Of a stretch of DNA of 64,000 nt, positions 9,164 to 17,913 are shown piece by piece (the first letter of the stretch is position 1; each line of letters opens with the position of its first letter). The DNA comes from Nocardia sp. NBC_00416 (GTDB lineage: Bacteria > Actinomycetota > Actinomycetes > Mycobacteriales > Mycobacteriaceae), in NCBI RefSeq assembly GCF_036032445.1, contig NZ_CP107932.1, forward strand, positions 6,946,501-7,010,500. Direction: 5' to 3'. The notes under the pieces were generated by a model. That model did no database searches and was not told the DNA's origin. It saw nothing but the letters and a program-made list of their open reading frames with translations. Both the position numbers and the translations under genes were made by a program.

Positions 9164-10498
9164 ATGATCGAACGCAGACCACCGCGGCCCCGCCGGGTCA
9201 CCGAGGGCTCCAACGAGCACGAGGTGTATCTGCCGACAGGTGCGCTGTCACCGAACCGGCAGACCCGCGACCCTTTGCCGGACACGCTGCTCAAACGCGT
9301 CAAGCAGTTCTCCGGCCGGCTGTCCACCGAGGCAGTGGGGTCGATGCAGGACCGGCTGCCGTTCTTCGCCGATCTGGACGCCGCGCAGCGCGCCGGGGTC
9401 CAGATGCTGGTGCAGACCGCGGTGGTCAACTTCCTGGAATGGCTACAGGATCCGGACAGTGATATCCGGTTCAGCCTGGACGCCTTCCAGGTCATCCCGC
9501 AGGATCTGGCGCGGCGGCTGACGCTGCGCCAGACCGTGGACATGGTGCGGGTGGCCATGGAGTTCTTCGAACAGTGGCTGCCTGCACTGGCGCGCAACGA
9601 CCGGCAACTGGTCGCGCTCACCGAGGCGGTGCTGCGATACGGGCGTGAGCTCGGCTTCGCGGCCGCCTCGGTGTACGCCAGCGCGGCCGAATCCCGGGGC
9701 GCCTGGGATACCCGCCTGGAAGCGCTCGTGGTGGACGCGGTGGTGCGCGGCGATACCGGACCCGACATGCTCTCGCGGGCGGCCACGCTCAACTGGGACG
9801 CCACCGCGCCCGCGACGGTGCTGGTGGGTACCCCGCCGCGGGATCAGGGCGTCTCGGTGGTGGGCGCGGTGCACACCATTGCGGCCCGGCACGGCCGGGC
9901 CGCCCTGGCGGTCGTGCAGGGCGCGCGGTTGGTGATGGTGGTGAGCGGACAGTTGGGCGACACATTGCACACATCGCCGTTCATGGCCGATCTGCTCACC
10001 GAGGCGTTTTCCGACGGTCCGGTGGTGATCGGACCGACGACCCGCACACTGGGCGCCGCGCACGGTAGCGCCCTGGAAGCGCTGGCGGGCATGGAAGCGG
10101 TGATCGGCTGGCGCGAGGCGCCGCGCCCGGTACACGCCATGGAATTGCTCCCGGAACGTGCCCTGCTCGGGGACCGAGCTGCGGTCGACGCGCTCGTCGA
10201 GTACCTTGTCCTTCCGTTGGCTTCTGCGGGTTCCGCCCTGGCGGACACCCTGGATGCCTACCTGGAGTGCGGTGGTGCGGTCGAGATGTGCGCCCGTCAA
10301 CTGTACGTTCATCCAAATACTGTGCGTTATCGCCTGAAGCGGATCGGGGAAGTCACCGGTCGGGACCCGCTGAATCCGCGCGATGCGTATGTGTTACGAA
10401 TCGCGGCCACAGTAGGCCGTTTGACACGAACACGTAACGAATCGTCAACACCGGTCTCAGAGGACTCTTTTGTCCCAGTGGACAAGGATGGGCTGTAA
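9164..10498 (+). CDS. PucR/CdaR-type regulator of the fatty acid cluster (FasR-like)
   Basis: A 444-residue regulator. The N-terminal and central parts are helical (a GGDEF-like PucR central region at about 160-300), and the C-terminus carries the family's helix-turn-helix, GGAVEMCARQLYVHPNTVRY, at about 370-390, followed by RLKRIGEVTGRDP. It occupies the position between aceE and fabD. In Streptomyces a protein of this type (FasR) activates fabD-fabH-acpP-fabF, and in mycobacteria the same slot holds its homologue. I infer control of the downstream FAS-II genes. It starts 10 bp after aceE. Confidence 0.85.
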   Translation: MIERRPPRPRRVTEGSNEHEVYLPTGALSPNRQTRDPLPDTLLKRVKQFSGRLSTEAVGSMQDRLPFFADLDAAQRAGVQMLVQTAVVNFLEWLQDPDSDIRFSLDAFQVIPQDLARRLTLRQTVDMVRVAMEFFEQWLPALARNDRQLVALTEAVLRYGRELGFAAASVYASAAESRGAWDTRLEALVVDAVVRGDTGPDMLSRAATLNWDATAPATVLVGTPPRDQGVSVVGAVHTIAARHGRAALAVVQGARLVMVVSGQLGDTLHTSPFMADLLTEAFSDGPVVIGPTTRTLGAAHGSALEALAGMEAVIGWREAPRPVHAMELLPERALLGDRAAVDALVEYLVLPLASAGSALADTLDAYLECGGAVEMCARQLYVHPNTVRYRLKRIGEVTGRDPLNPRDAYVLRIAATVGRLTRTRNESSTPVSEDSFVPVDKDGL

Positions 10499-10527
10499 CG
10501 CCGACCCCGATTCGGTCGATCCGGACA

Positions 10528-10549
10528 CCCCACGCGGGCTTTTGTGGGG
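10528..10549. terminator. short stem-loop after the FasR-like gene
   Basis: CCCCAC at 10528-10533 pairs with GTGGGG at 10544-10549 around a ten-base loop ending in TTTT. The stem is only 6 bp, so it could be a weak terminator or an operator for the regulator upstream of fabD. Confidence 0.3.
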
Positions 10550-10626
10550 ACCATACAAAACCTGTCCGCAAGCTCTATTCGCGTCGACATCTCGCAAATG
10601 CGGTCTCACAGTGTTTTCTTAGGTAC

Positions 10627-11541
10627 GTGATCGCGTTGTTCGCCCCTGGACAGGGCTCTCAGACACCCGGCATGCTCGCGCCCTGGCTCGACCTGCCGGG
10701 CGCTCATGACCGCCTCGCACTGTGGTCGAAGGAATCGGGCCTGGACTTGGTCCGGCTCGGGACCGAGGCGACCGCCGAAGAGATCACCGATACGGCGGTG
10801 ACTCAGCCGCTGGTGGTCGCGGCCGCACTGCTCGCCTTCGCCGAGATCGGCGAGCGGCGGGTACCGGCCGACACCATCGTGGCCGGACATTCGGTGGGTG
10901 AACTCGCCGCCGCCGCGGTGGCCGGAGTGATCTCGGCCGACCAAGCGGTTACGCTGGCAGCCATCCGCGGTACCGAAATGGCGAAGGCGTGCGCGCTGGA
11001 GCCGACCGGGATGTCCGCGGTGCTCGGCGGCGACGAGGCCGCCGTGCTGGCTCGGCTCGAGGAACTCGAACTGGTCCCGGCCAACCGCAATGCCACCGGA
11101 CAGATCGTGGCGGCGGGACGGCTGGACGCACTGGCCGAACTGGCCGCGAATCCGCCGGAGAAGGCCCGGGTCCGGGCGCTTCCGGTGGCGGGTGCGTTCC
11201 ACACCGAGTTCATGGCCCCGGCTCGACAGGCGGTAGCGGCGGCGATCGCCGAGATCACCCCGCACGAACCGACTCGCCCGCTGCTGTCGAACTCCGACGG
11301 CAAGCCGGTCGAGTCCGGTGCGGACGCGGTGGCTAAGCTCGCCGCGCAGATCACCCGGCCCGTCCGGTGGGATCTGTGCACCGAAACCGTCCGGCAGGCC
11401 GGCGTTTCGGCGGTGGCGGAGTTGCCACCGGCGGGAACCCTGGTCGGAATTGCCAAACGGGAGCTCAAGGGCACCCCCAACCTGGCGCTGAAGACCCCGG
11501 AGGACATCCCCGCGCTGGCCGAGCTCACGAGCTCGGGCTAG
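10627..11541 (+). CDS. fabD: malonyl CoA-acyl carrier protein transacylase
   Basis: A 304-residue enzyme that moves malonyl from CoA to AcpM, supplying extender units to FAS-II. The signature GQGSQ is at residues 6-10. The nucleophile elbow GHSVGEL gives catalytic Ser89, and GAFHTEFM gives His192. The GTG start sets the usual N-terminus (MIALFAPGQG). The 128-bp upstream gap separates it from the regulator and probably holds the cluster promoter. acpM follows after 127 bp. Confidence 0.96.
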   Translation: MIALFAPGQGSQTPGMLAPWLDLPGAHDRLALWSKESGLDLVRLGTEATAEEITDTAVTQPLVVAAALLAFAEIGERRVPADTIVAGHSVGELAAAAVAGVISADQAVTLAAIRGTEMAKACALEPTGMSAVLGGDEAAVLARLEELELVPANRNATGQIVAAGRLDALAELAANPPEKARVRALPVAGAFHTEFMAPARQAVAAAIAEITPHEPTRPLLSNSDGKPVESGADAVAKLAAQITRPVRWDLCTETVRQAGVSAVAELPPAGTLVGIAKRELKGTPNLALKTPEDIPALAELTSSG

Positions 11542-11668
11542 CGTGCCTGCGGCCGTGTTTCCGCGAAACCTCGCGGGAGTACGGCACCGAGTGACGTAAC
11601 TGTTCGTCTACTCGACCCGAAGAAATATGCAAAGCCCTACCCGGAAAAATTGAGAAGGGAGCCACGAA

Positions 11669-11971
11669 GTGGCCGCTCTGACCCAGGAACAAATCGTCGA
11701 GGAACTCGGCAAGATCATCGAAGAGGTGACGGGTATCGAACCCTCCGAGGTGACCATCGAGAAGTCCTTCGTCGATGACCTGGACATCGACTCGCTGTCC
11801 ATGGTCGAGATCGCGGTGCAGACCGAGGACAAGTACGGGGTGAAGATCCCGGACGAGGACCTGGCCAGCCTGAAGACCGTCGGCGACGCCGTCGGCTACA
11901 TCCAGAAGCTCGAGGCGGAGAACACCGACGCCGCCGCCGAGCTCAAGGCCAAGTTCGACAGCGCCGAGTAG
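11669..11971 (+). CDS. acpM: meromycolate extension acyl carrier protein
   Basis: A 100-residue acyl carrier protein with the DIDSLSM motif, Ser42 being the phosphopantetheine attachment site. The body is the usual four-helix fold, with the longer acidic/Ala-rich C-terminal tail (about 15 extra residues) typical of AcpM in mycolate-making bacteria and absent from ordinary ACPs. The GTG start is preceded by GAAGGGAG. It is followed by kasA after only 10 bp, so the carrier and its ketosynthase are made together. Confidence 0.96.
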   Translation: MAALTQEQIVEELGKIIEEVTGIEPSEVTIEKSFVDDLDIDSLSMVEIAVQTEDKYGVKIPDEDLASLKTVGDAVGYIQKLEAENTDAAAELKAKFDSAE

Positions 11972-11981
11972 GGCCGACACC

Positions 11982-13232
11982 GTGACCACTCCTTCCACCT
12001 TGAACGGGAACTTCCCGAACGTCGTCGTTACTAGCTTGGCGGCGTCCACGTCGATCGCGGGTGACGTCGATGCGACGTGGAAGGGTCTCCTCAACGGCGA
12101 GAGCGGTATCGACGTTCTCGAGGATTCCTTCGTCGAGGAATACGACCTACCGGTCCGCATCGGCGGTCATCTGAAGGTTCGTCCCGAAACCCTGCTGAGC
12201 AGGGTCGAGATCCGCCGGATGGCCTACGTCGAGCAGCTCGCGACCGTGCTCGGCCGCGAGGTCTGGCGTAATGCGGGCAGCCCGGAGGTCGATCCGGACC
12301 GGCTGGGTGTGGCCATCGGCACTGGACTTGGTGGCGGTGACGCGCTCATCGATTCGGTAGACAAGCTGAAGAACGGGGGCTATCGCAAGATCTCGCCGCT
12401 GGCTGTTCAGATGGTCATGCCGAACGGGCCGTCGGCCGTCGTCGGTCTCGAGCTGAAGGCCAGGGCAGGAGTGGTCACTCCGGTCTCGGCGTGCTCGTCG
12501 GGCTCGGAGGGCATTGCCAACGCATGGCGGATGATCGTCATGGGCGACGCCGATATGGTCGTCACCGGCGGTGTCGAGGGCTTCATCGACGCCGTGCCGA
12601 TCGCCGCGTTCACCATGATGCGCGCGATGAGCACCCGCAACGACGACCCGAAGGCCGCCTCCCGGCCGTTCGACAAGGACCGCGACGGTTTCGTCTTCGG
12701 CGAGGCCGGCGCGCTCATGGTCATCGAGACCGAGGAGCACGCCAAAGCGCGCGGGGCCACCATCCACGCCCGCCTGCTGGGCGCCGGCATCACCTCCGAC
12801 GGCTTCCACCTGGTCGCGCCGGACCCCGAGGGCACGGGCGCCGCCCGCGCCATGACCCGGGCCATGCAGACCGCGGGTCTGTCCAAGAAGGACATCACCC
12901 ATATCAACGCGCACGCCACCGCCACTCCGATCGGCGATACCGCCGAGGCGAGGGCGATCAACCTGGCTGTGGGCAACCACGCCTCGGTCTACGCGCCCAA
13001 ATCGGCGCTCGGGCACTCGATCGGCGCCGTCGGCGCGCTGGAGTCCGTGCTCACCGTGCTGGCCGTTCGGGACGGTATCGTGCCGCCGACCCTGAACCTG
13101 GAGAACCAGGATCCAGAGATCGACCTCGACGTGGTGGCCGGCGAAGCCCGCCGCCAGGAGATCGAGTACGCGATCAACAACTCGTTCGGTTTCGGTGGGC
13201 ACAATGTCGCGCTCGCCTTCGGTCGGGCATAG
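11982..13232 (+). CDS. kasA: beta-ketoacyl-ACP synthase KasA
   Basis: A 416-residue condensing enzyme of FAS-II that elongates acyl-AcpM chains with malonyl-AcpM toward meromycolate. The catalytic triad is complete: Cys171 in VSACSSGSEG, His311 in INAHATATPIGD and His345 in ALGHSIGAVGA, the same numbering as M. tuberculosis KasA. The start is GTG, close behind acpM. In M. tuberculosis a second synthase, kasB, follows; here it is absent and a hairpin plus accD6 come next. Whether another synthase is encoded elsewhere cannot be seen. Confidence 0.96.
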   Translation: MTTPSTLNGNFPNVVVTSLAASTSIAGDVDATWKGLLNGESGIDVLEDSFVEEYDLPVRIGGHLKVRPETLLSRVEIRRMAYVEQLATVLGREVWRNAGSPEVDPDRLGVAIGTGLGGGDALIDSVDKLKNGGYRKISPLAVQMVMPNGPSAVVGLELKARAGVVTPVSACSSGSEGIANAWRMIVMGDADMVVTGGVEGFIDAVPIAAFTMMRAMSTRNDDPKAASRPFDKDRDGFVFGEAGALMVIETEEHAKARGATIHARLLGAGITSDGFHLVAPDPEGTGAARAMTRAMQTAGLSKKDITHINAHATATPIGDTAEARAINLAVGNHASVYAPKSALGHSIGAVGALESVLTVLAVRDGIVPPTLNLENQDPEIDLDVVAGEARRQEIEYAINNSFGFGGHNVALAFGRA

Positions 13233-13262
13233 CACCCCGATCGAATTGTTCGACGACCCACT

Positions 13263-13293
13263 GCGGGGCCGCCGGTTCACCGGTCGGCCCCGC
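13263..13293. terminator. stem-loop between kasA and accD6
   Basis: GCGGGGCCG at 13263-13271 pairs with 13285-13293. Inside it CCGG/CCGG forms a second stem around a TTCA loop, so the whole is a near-continuous 13-bp hairpin. It suggests that accD6 has its own promoter in 13294-13352. Confidence 0.55.
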
Positions 13294-13352
13294 GCTGGGC
13301 TTCGACAACTGCGGCCCGCGTTTCGGCCGCACACATTCGAGGAGAGAACGCG

Positions 13353-14786
13353 ATGACGATTATCGCTCCGGCCCGCCATCAGGACACCGCGACGGATCCG
13401 CGTGATCCCCTCGGGCGGTTGCAACGCTTCTTCGACCCCGGCACCCTGCTGCCGTTGCACCCGCGCGACAAGTCCGGTGTGCTCGCCGGGGTGGGTGAGG
13501 TCGACGGCGTCCGCACCGTCGCCTACTGCTCGGACGCCACCGTGATGGGCGGCGCCATGGGTGTGGAGGGCTGCCGGCACATCGTCGACGCCATCGATAC
13601 CGCCATCGACTCCGGAGCGCCGGTGGTCGGCCTCTGGCATTCCGGCGGCGCCCGGCTCGCCGAAGGTGTAGAAGCTCTGCACGCGGTCGGCCAGGTCTTC
13701 GAGGCCATGGTCCGCGCGTCCGGCCTGGTGCCGCAGATCTCGGTGGTGCTCGGCTTCGCCGCCGGCGGCGCCGCCTACGGCCCCGCGCTCACCGATATCG
13801 TCATCATGGCGCCCGAGGGCCGCGTATTCGTCACCGGACCCGATGTGGTCCGCAGCGTCACCGGCGAGCAGGTGGATATGGTCACCCTCGGCGGTCCGGA
13901 AACCCACGGCAAGAAGTCGGGTGTCACCCATATCGTCGCCGACGACGAGGCCGACGCCGTGCACCGGGCACGCCGGCTGGTGTCGATGTTCGCCGAACAG
14001 GGCGAATTCGATCTCGTCGCCGCCGAACACGGCAATGTCGACCTGCGGGCCATGCTCCCGGCCTCGGCCAAACGCGCCTACGACGTCAAACCACTGGTCC
14101 ACGAACTGCTCGACAATGTCGACGGCGAATCCAGCTTCGAGGAACTGCAGGGCGGATACGCCCGCTCCATGGTGACCGGCCTGGGCCGGCTGGCCGGCCG
14201 CACCGTCGGTGTACTGGCGAACAACCCGCTGCGACTGGGCGGCTGCCTGGATTCCAAGAGCGCGGAGAAGGCGGCCCGGTTCGTCCGGATGTGCGATGCC
14301 TTCGGCATCCCGCTGGTCGTCATCACCGATGTGCCCGGCTATCTGCCCGGTGTGGGTCAGGAATGGGACGGCGTGGTCCGGCGCGGCGCGAAACTGCTGC
14401 ACGCCTTCGCCGAGGCCCGGGTCCCGCGGGTCACCCTGGTGACCCGCAAGATCTACGGCGGCGCCTACATCGCGATGAACGCCCGCGCGCTGGGCGCCAC
14501 CGCGGTCTTCGCCTGGCCGGGCTCGGAGGTCGCGGTGATGGGCGCCAAGGCCGCCGTCGGCATCCTGCACAAGAAGGCCCTGGCCGCCGCCCCCGACGCG
14601 GAGCGCGAAGCCCTGCACGAGCGGCTCACCGCCGAACACGAGGCGATCGCCGGAGGTGTGGAACGAGCGGTGGCCATCGGGGTCGTCGACGAGATCATCG
14701 ACCCGGCGCACACCCGCAGCGTGATCGCCGCCGCGCTGGCCGCCGCACCCTCGCGGCCGAGTCACCACAAGAACATCCCCCTGTGA
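13353..14786 (+). CDS. accD6: acyl-CoA carboxylase beta subunit (AccD6)
   Basis: A 477-residue biotin-dependent carboxyltransferase subunit that, with a biotinylated alpha chain, makes malonyl-CoA for FAS-I and FAS-II. Two crotonase-like halves are visible. The first has GLWHSGGARLAEGVEALHAV, then GFAAGGAAYGPALTD; the second has VITDVPGYLPGVGQEWDG, KIYGGAYIAMNAR and FAWPGSEVAVMGAKAAVGIL. The length matches mycobacterial AccD6 (about 473). The start ATG is preceded by GAGGAGAG. No alpha subunit gene lies nearby. The cluster ends after it at a 21-bp inverted repeat. Confidence 0.95.
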   Translation: MTIIAPARHQDTATDPRDPLGRLQRFFDPGTLLPLHPRDKSGVLAGVGEVDGVRTVAYCSDATVMGGAMGVEGCRHIVDAIDTAIDSGAPVVGLWHSGGARLAEGVEALHAVGQVFEAMVRASGLVPQISVVLGFAAGGAAYGPALTDIVIMAPEGRVFVTGPDVVRSVTGEQVDMVTLGGPETHGKKSGVTHIVADDEADAVHRARRLVSMFAEQGEFDLVAAEHGNVDLRAMLPASAKRAYDVKPLVHELLDNVDGESSFEELQGGYARSMVTGLGRLAGRTVGVLANNPLRLGGCLDSKSAEKAARFVRMCDAFGIPLVVITDVPGYLPGVGQEWDGVVRRGAKLLHAFAEARVPRVTLVTRKIYGGAYIAMNARALGATAVFAWPGSEVAVMGAKAAVGILHKKALAAAPDAEREALHERLTAEHEAIAGGVERAVAIGVVDEIIDPAHTRSVIAAALAAAPSRPSHHKNIPL

Positions 14787-14887
14787 GCTAGTTTGCGGGC
14801 CACTCTGCAGCCGTGAAACGTCCGCCTTCGCGAACTGTCACCCCCTCCCTGCGCCGAGTCCAGCGAGGCCCTCGAAGGTCGAGGCCC

Positions 14888-14954
14888 GGCCCGGCGTTCA
14901 GCCCTCGAAGCGCATGCGCCGCAGGCGCGAGTCTCGAGGGCTGAACGCCGGGCC
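14888..14954. terminator. 21-bp perfect inverted repeat after accD6
   Basis: Arms 14888-14908 and 14934-14954 are exact reverse complements over 21 bp. The 25-base loop itself contains the palindrome GCGCATGCGC (14910-14919). There is no U tract. It lies in the 330-bp gap between accD6 and the methyltransferase gene, where I see no gene. Termination is the simplest reading. The length of the arms would also allow a regulatory or mobile-element origin. Confidence 0.6.
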
Positions 14955-15116
14955 CTCAGGGGCCTCGACCCGCGAACGCCGCAGGCGGCGCCAAAACACA
15001 GACCTTCGTGGGTGGGCTTCCGTTTCGCTGGGCGTGAGTGCTCCCGCCCCGCCGGAGGTGGGCCGAATACACCGGAAATGATCTGCTCGCCCACCCGAGT
15101 CGACGACAATGCGCAG

Positions 15117-16877
15117 ATGGGACGCGATGGAGCGGGGGCTCGCGAGCGTAAACGGCACGGCCGGCACTACACACCCGCGACACTCGCGGGGTTTCTGGCC
15201 GGGCGGGTCGCCGAGCGGATCGATGTACCCGGACAAGGCGTGCGGGTGCTGGATCCGGCGTGCGGGTCCGGTGAGCTGCTGTTCGCGATCAGGGACGCGC
15301 TCGCCGCGCGGCTACCCGGAACGTCGGTCGAATTGGTCGGCTACGACCTGGACCCGGCTGGGCTGTCGCTGGCCCGGCGCCGCGCCGCAGAGGCGGGGGT
15401 CGATGCCGAGTGGCGGCAGTCGGATTTTCTGGCCGACTGCGCGGGGTTGCCCGGCGAATCGTTCGACGCGGTGATCGCGAACCCGCCCTATGTGCGCACT
15501 CAGCAGCTCGGCGGTGTGACGGCGCAGGCGTTGCGGGGTCAGTTCGGTCTGCGTGGCCGGTTCGACCTGACCCATCCGTTCGTCGCCGCGTTGCCGCGGC
15601 TGCTGGTACCGGGTGGAGTGCTCGGGCTGTTGTGTGCGAATCGGTTCCTGACCACGAAGGCGGGCGCGAACCTGCGGGCGGTGTTGCTGGCCGATCTGAC
15701 GCCGGTGGAACTGTACGACCTGGGCGACACCAAACTGTTCGAGGCGGCGGTATTGCCGGCGGTGACCATCGCGGTGCGCGGCGGGGCGCGGGGGAACTGC
15801 CGGTATGCCTCGGTCTACGAGGACGATCCGGGTGGGCCGACGGGGCCGGAATCCGCCGCCGGGGGTGCGCTGGCCGAGGTCGCGGATTCCGCGCACCGGC
15901 CGGATTCGGCGCGCGGCGGGCCGGTCGCGGATCCGGACCTGTTCGCGGCGCTGCGGGGCGCCGACGGTGCGACGGTGTGGCGACACGGCCGCAGGTTCAC
16001 GGTGGCGGTAGGGGAGTTGGCGACCGAGACCGGACCGGCCGACACGTCGGTGGGATGGCGGATGTCGCGCGTGGGGCACGACGACTGGTTGCGCGGGGTC
16101 TCCCGGCAGATGTGGCGGACATTCGGGGAGCTCGGGCGTATCCGGGTGGGGATCAAAACCAACGCGGACAAGGTTTTCATCGCCGCGCATTGGGGGGATC
16201 CGGCGACCGAGCCGGAGCTGCTGTGCGATCTCATCACCCATCACGATCTGCGGCCGTGGCGGATCGAGCGGTCGCGCGCGACCCGGGTGCTGTATCCGTA
16301 CGACCTCACCCGGACCCGCCGGGTCCCGGTGGATCTGGCCCGGTATCCGCGTACCGCCGCCTACCTGGAGCAGCATCGGGAGGTGCTGGCGGCACGGGCC
16401 TATCTCACCGGCGCGGGCCGGAAATGGTTCGAGCACTGGGTGCCGCAGCGTCCGCATCTGTGGCGGGTCCCGAAGGTGGTGTTCCCGGATATCAGCGACC
16501 GGCCGCGTTTCGCCCTGGACCGTTCCGGTGCGGTGGTGAACGGCGATTGTTACTGGATATCGCTGGCGGATCTGGGTGGGGACGGCGGCGCCGAGGATAT
16601 GGCCTGTTTGATGATGGGTGTCGCGAACTCCGCGCTGGGCCTGCGGTACTACGACGCGATGTGCGGCAACCGCCTGTATTCCGGCCGGCGGCGCTGGATC
16701 ACCCAGTATGTGTCGCGGCTTCCGTTACCCGATCCGGGCACCTCGGTGGCCGCCGCGATCGTGCACCGGGTGCGCGCGTTCGCCGAGGAGCCGGAGCCCG
16801 GTGCGGCGGCGCAGGCGGAGTTGGACGCGCTGGTCTATCGGTCCTTCGCGCTGAGTGGAGATCAGCCGGCGCTGTGA
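15117..16877 (+). CDS. N6-adenine DNA methyltransferase (Eco57I/TaqI class), orphan
   Basis: A 586-residue SAM-dependent methyltransferase. The RKRHGRHYTPATLAGFLAGR start is the HYTP/Q-type lead-in of Eco57I-class enzymes. VLDPACGSGELLF (from residue 44) is the SAM-binding motif I, and NPPY at 122-125 is the catalytic motif of N6-adenine amino-methyltransferases. After about residue 330 the sequence fits a TaqI-type target-recognition domain (WRPWRIERS region, ITQYVSRLPLPDPG near the end). No endonuclease motif and no neighbouring restriction gene are visible, so it looks solitary. An upstream in-frame ATG at 15078 is an alternative start. It converges on the TetR gene with a 16-bp overlap. 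Confidence 0.85.
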   Translation: MGRDGAGARERKRHGRHYTPATLAGFLAGRVAERIDVPGQGVRVLDPACGSGELLFAIRDALAARLPGTSVELVGYDLDPAGLSLARRRAAEAGVDAEWRQSDFLADCAGLPGESFDAVIANPPYVRTQQLGGVTAQALRGQFGLRGRFDLTHPFVAALPRLLVPGGVLGLLCANRFLTTKAGANLRAVLLADLTPVELYDLGDTKLFEAAVLPAVTIAVRGGARGNCRYASVYEDDPGGPTGPESAAGGALAEVADSAHRPDSARGGPVADPDLFAALRGADGATVWRHGRRFTVAVGELATETGPADTSVGWRMSRVGHDDWLRGVSRQMWRTFGELGRIRVGIKTNADKVFIAAHWGDPATEPELLCDLITHHDLRPWRIERSRATRVLYPYDLTRTRRVPVDLARYPRTAAYLEQHREVLAARAYLTGAGRKWFEHWVPQRPHLWRVPKVVFPDISDRPRFALDRSGAVVNGDCYWISLADLGGDGGAEDMACLMMGVANSALGLRYYDAMCGNRLYSGRRRWITQYVSRLPLPDPGTSVAAAIVHRVRAFAEEPEPGAAAQAELDALVYRSFALSGDQPAL

Positions 16878-17479
16878 CCGGACACCATCGGCAGTAGGGT
16901 GCGGCGAGCGAACTCGCGGCCCGCTGCCTCGTCCTGGATCGGGATGAGGCCGTCCGGGGTGAGGGCCAGCGACAGCGCCAGCCGGGCCATTATCTCGGCG
17001 ATCAGGTCGGGATCGAAATCGATACCGCTGTCGTTGAGCTCGCGCAGTTTCGCGGCCAGATAGGTGCGGCCGACGGCCAGGATGGGCCCGGCCTCGGTGG
17101 TGAGGCGGGGCAGGACGAGATCGGGTTCGGTGCGCAGCAGCCGGATCAGCAGCGGATTTCCGGCGATGGCGGAGATGAAGGCGACGAAGATCTCCACGAG
17201 TTGATCCTCGGAGCCGGCCACCGTGCGCACCCGGTCGTCGATCTTGGCGACGAAGCGTTGCGCCTCGCGGATGGTGACGGCTTCGACGAGGTCGTTTTTC
17301 GATTCGAAGCGGCGGTACAGGGTCGCGGGGCTTATTCCGGCGCGGCGGGCGATCTCACCCATGCTGGTGCGTTTGATCCCGAAGTCCAGGAATGCCGATA
17401 ACGCACTGTCGAGCACTTTCCCGCTGTCGGCGGGGGGCTGGGCCAGGATGCGCTGCAGAATCGGCGGTACGGGAGACAT
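16862..17479 (-). CDS. TetR family transcriptional regulator
   Basis: A 205-residue regulator with the N-terminal TetR DNA-binding domain: a helix AFLDFGIKRTSMGEIARRAG and recognition helix ISPATLYRRFESKNDLVEA (residues about 25-68). The C-terminal ligand domain is helical and carries no recognisable signature. It lies downstream of a 61-residue gene on the same strand. A TGGAC-N4-GTCCA inverted repeat at 17866-17879, overlapping a promoter for the pair, is a plausible operator. Its ligand and other targets are unknown. Confidence 0.88.
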   Translation of the reverse strand: MSPVPPILQRILAQPPADSGKVLDSALSAFLDFGIKRTSMGEIARRAGISPATLYRRFESKNDLVEAVTIREAQRFVAKIDDRVRTVAGSEDQLVEIFVAFISAIAGNPLLIRLLRTEPDLVLPRLTTEAGPILAVGRTYLAAKLRELNDSGIDFDPDLIAEIMARLALSLALTPDGLIPIQDEAAGREFARRTLLPMVSGHSAG

Positions 17480-17544
17480 GGTTTTCCCACCTTATCGGAC
17501 GTCCGGGGCGCCGAGTGACCTGCGCGTTGGTTTGGTGCCGGGCA

Positions 17545-17730
17545 TCACTCCCGCGGCAGGTCCAATTCGGCCATCTCGTGTTCGATCGCATTCGCCGCGA
17601 AATCGACTCCTCGGGAACGGAGTTCGTGCACGCGTCGCCGCAGTGCCTCGATTCCTCCCGGTTGAGCGGCTATATCCGCCACGCTGACCTGTCCGGTCGG
17701 CCGACGCATCCCGGACTGCTCGCACGCCAC
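17545..17730 (-). CDS. small hypothetical protein upstream of the TetR gene
   Basis: A 61-residue protein starting at GTG with GGAGGT placed 7-8 bases upstream. The body is two predicted amphipathic helices, GIEALRRRVHELRSRG and VDFAANAIEHEMAELDLP, joined by a short turn, with no cysteine, signal or membrane segment. It ends 65 bp before the TetR start on the same strand, so the two are probably one operon. I do not recognise the family. The strong ribosome binding site and helical pattern support a real gene. Confidence 0.5.
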   Translation of the reverse strand: MACEQSGMRRPTGQVSVADIAAQPGGIEALRRRVHELRSRGVDFAANAIEHEMAELDLPRE

Positions 17731-17850
17731 CCGTCATACCTCCTGCCGGACACGTTCCCGTGCCCCGTGTCCGGGCCGCCCGAAACGCCGACACCTTGCA
17801 GGACAGCGGGTTTCGAGCTTGCCCGTCTCCCCGTTTTCGTTGTCCCCATC

Positions 17851-17880
17851 GTATCAGTCACCTACTGGACGCTTGTCCAA
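17851..17880 (-). promoter_or_regulatory. promoter with TetR-type operator
   Basis: On the minus strand TTGGAC (17875-17880) is a good -35 box and TGATAC (17851-17856) a -10 box with 18-bp spacing. The inverted repeat TGGAC-N4-GTCCA (17866-17879) covers the -35 region. The promoter points to the 61-residue gene and the TetR gene, so autorepression is likely. Confidence 0.5.
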
Positions 17881-17913
17881 TTATGTGTCCGGTGCGGTCC
17901 CGGGACGAAGGTC

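Noticed and set aside
12147..14768. An 873-codon leftward frame opposite kasA and accD6
   Set aside because: Shadow of two clear plus-strand enzymes; high GC in third positions leaves long antisense frames free of stops.
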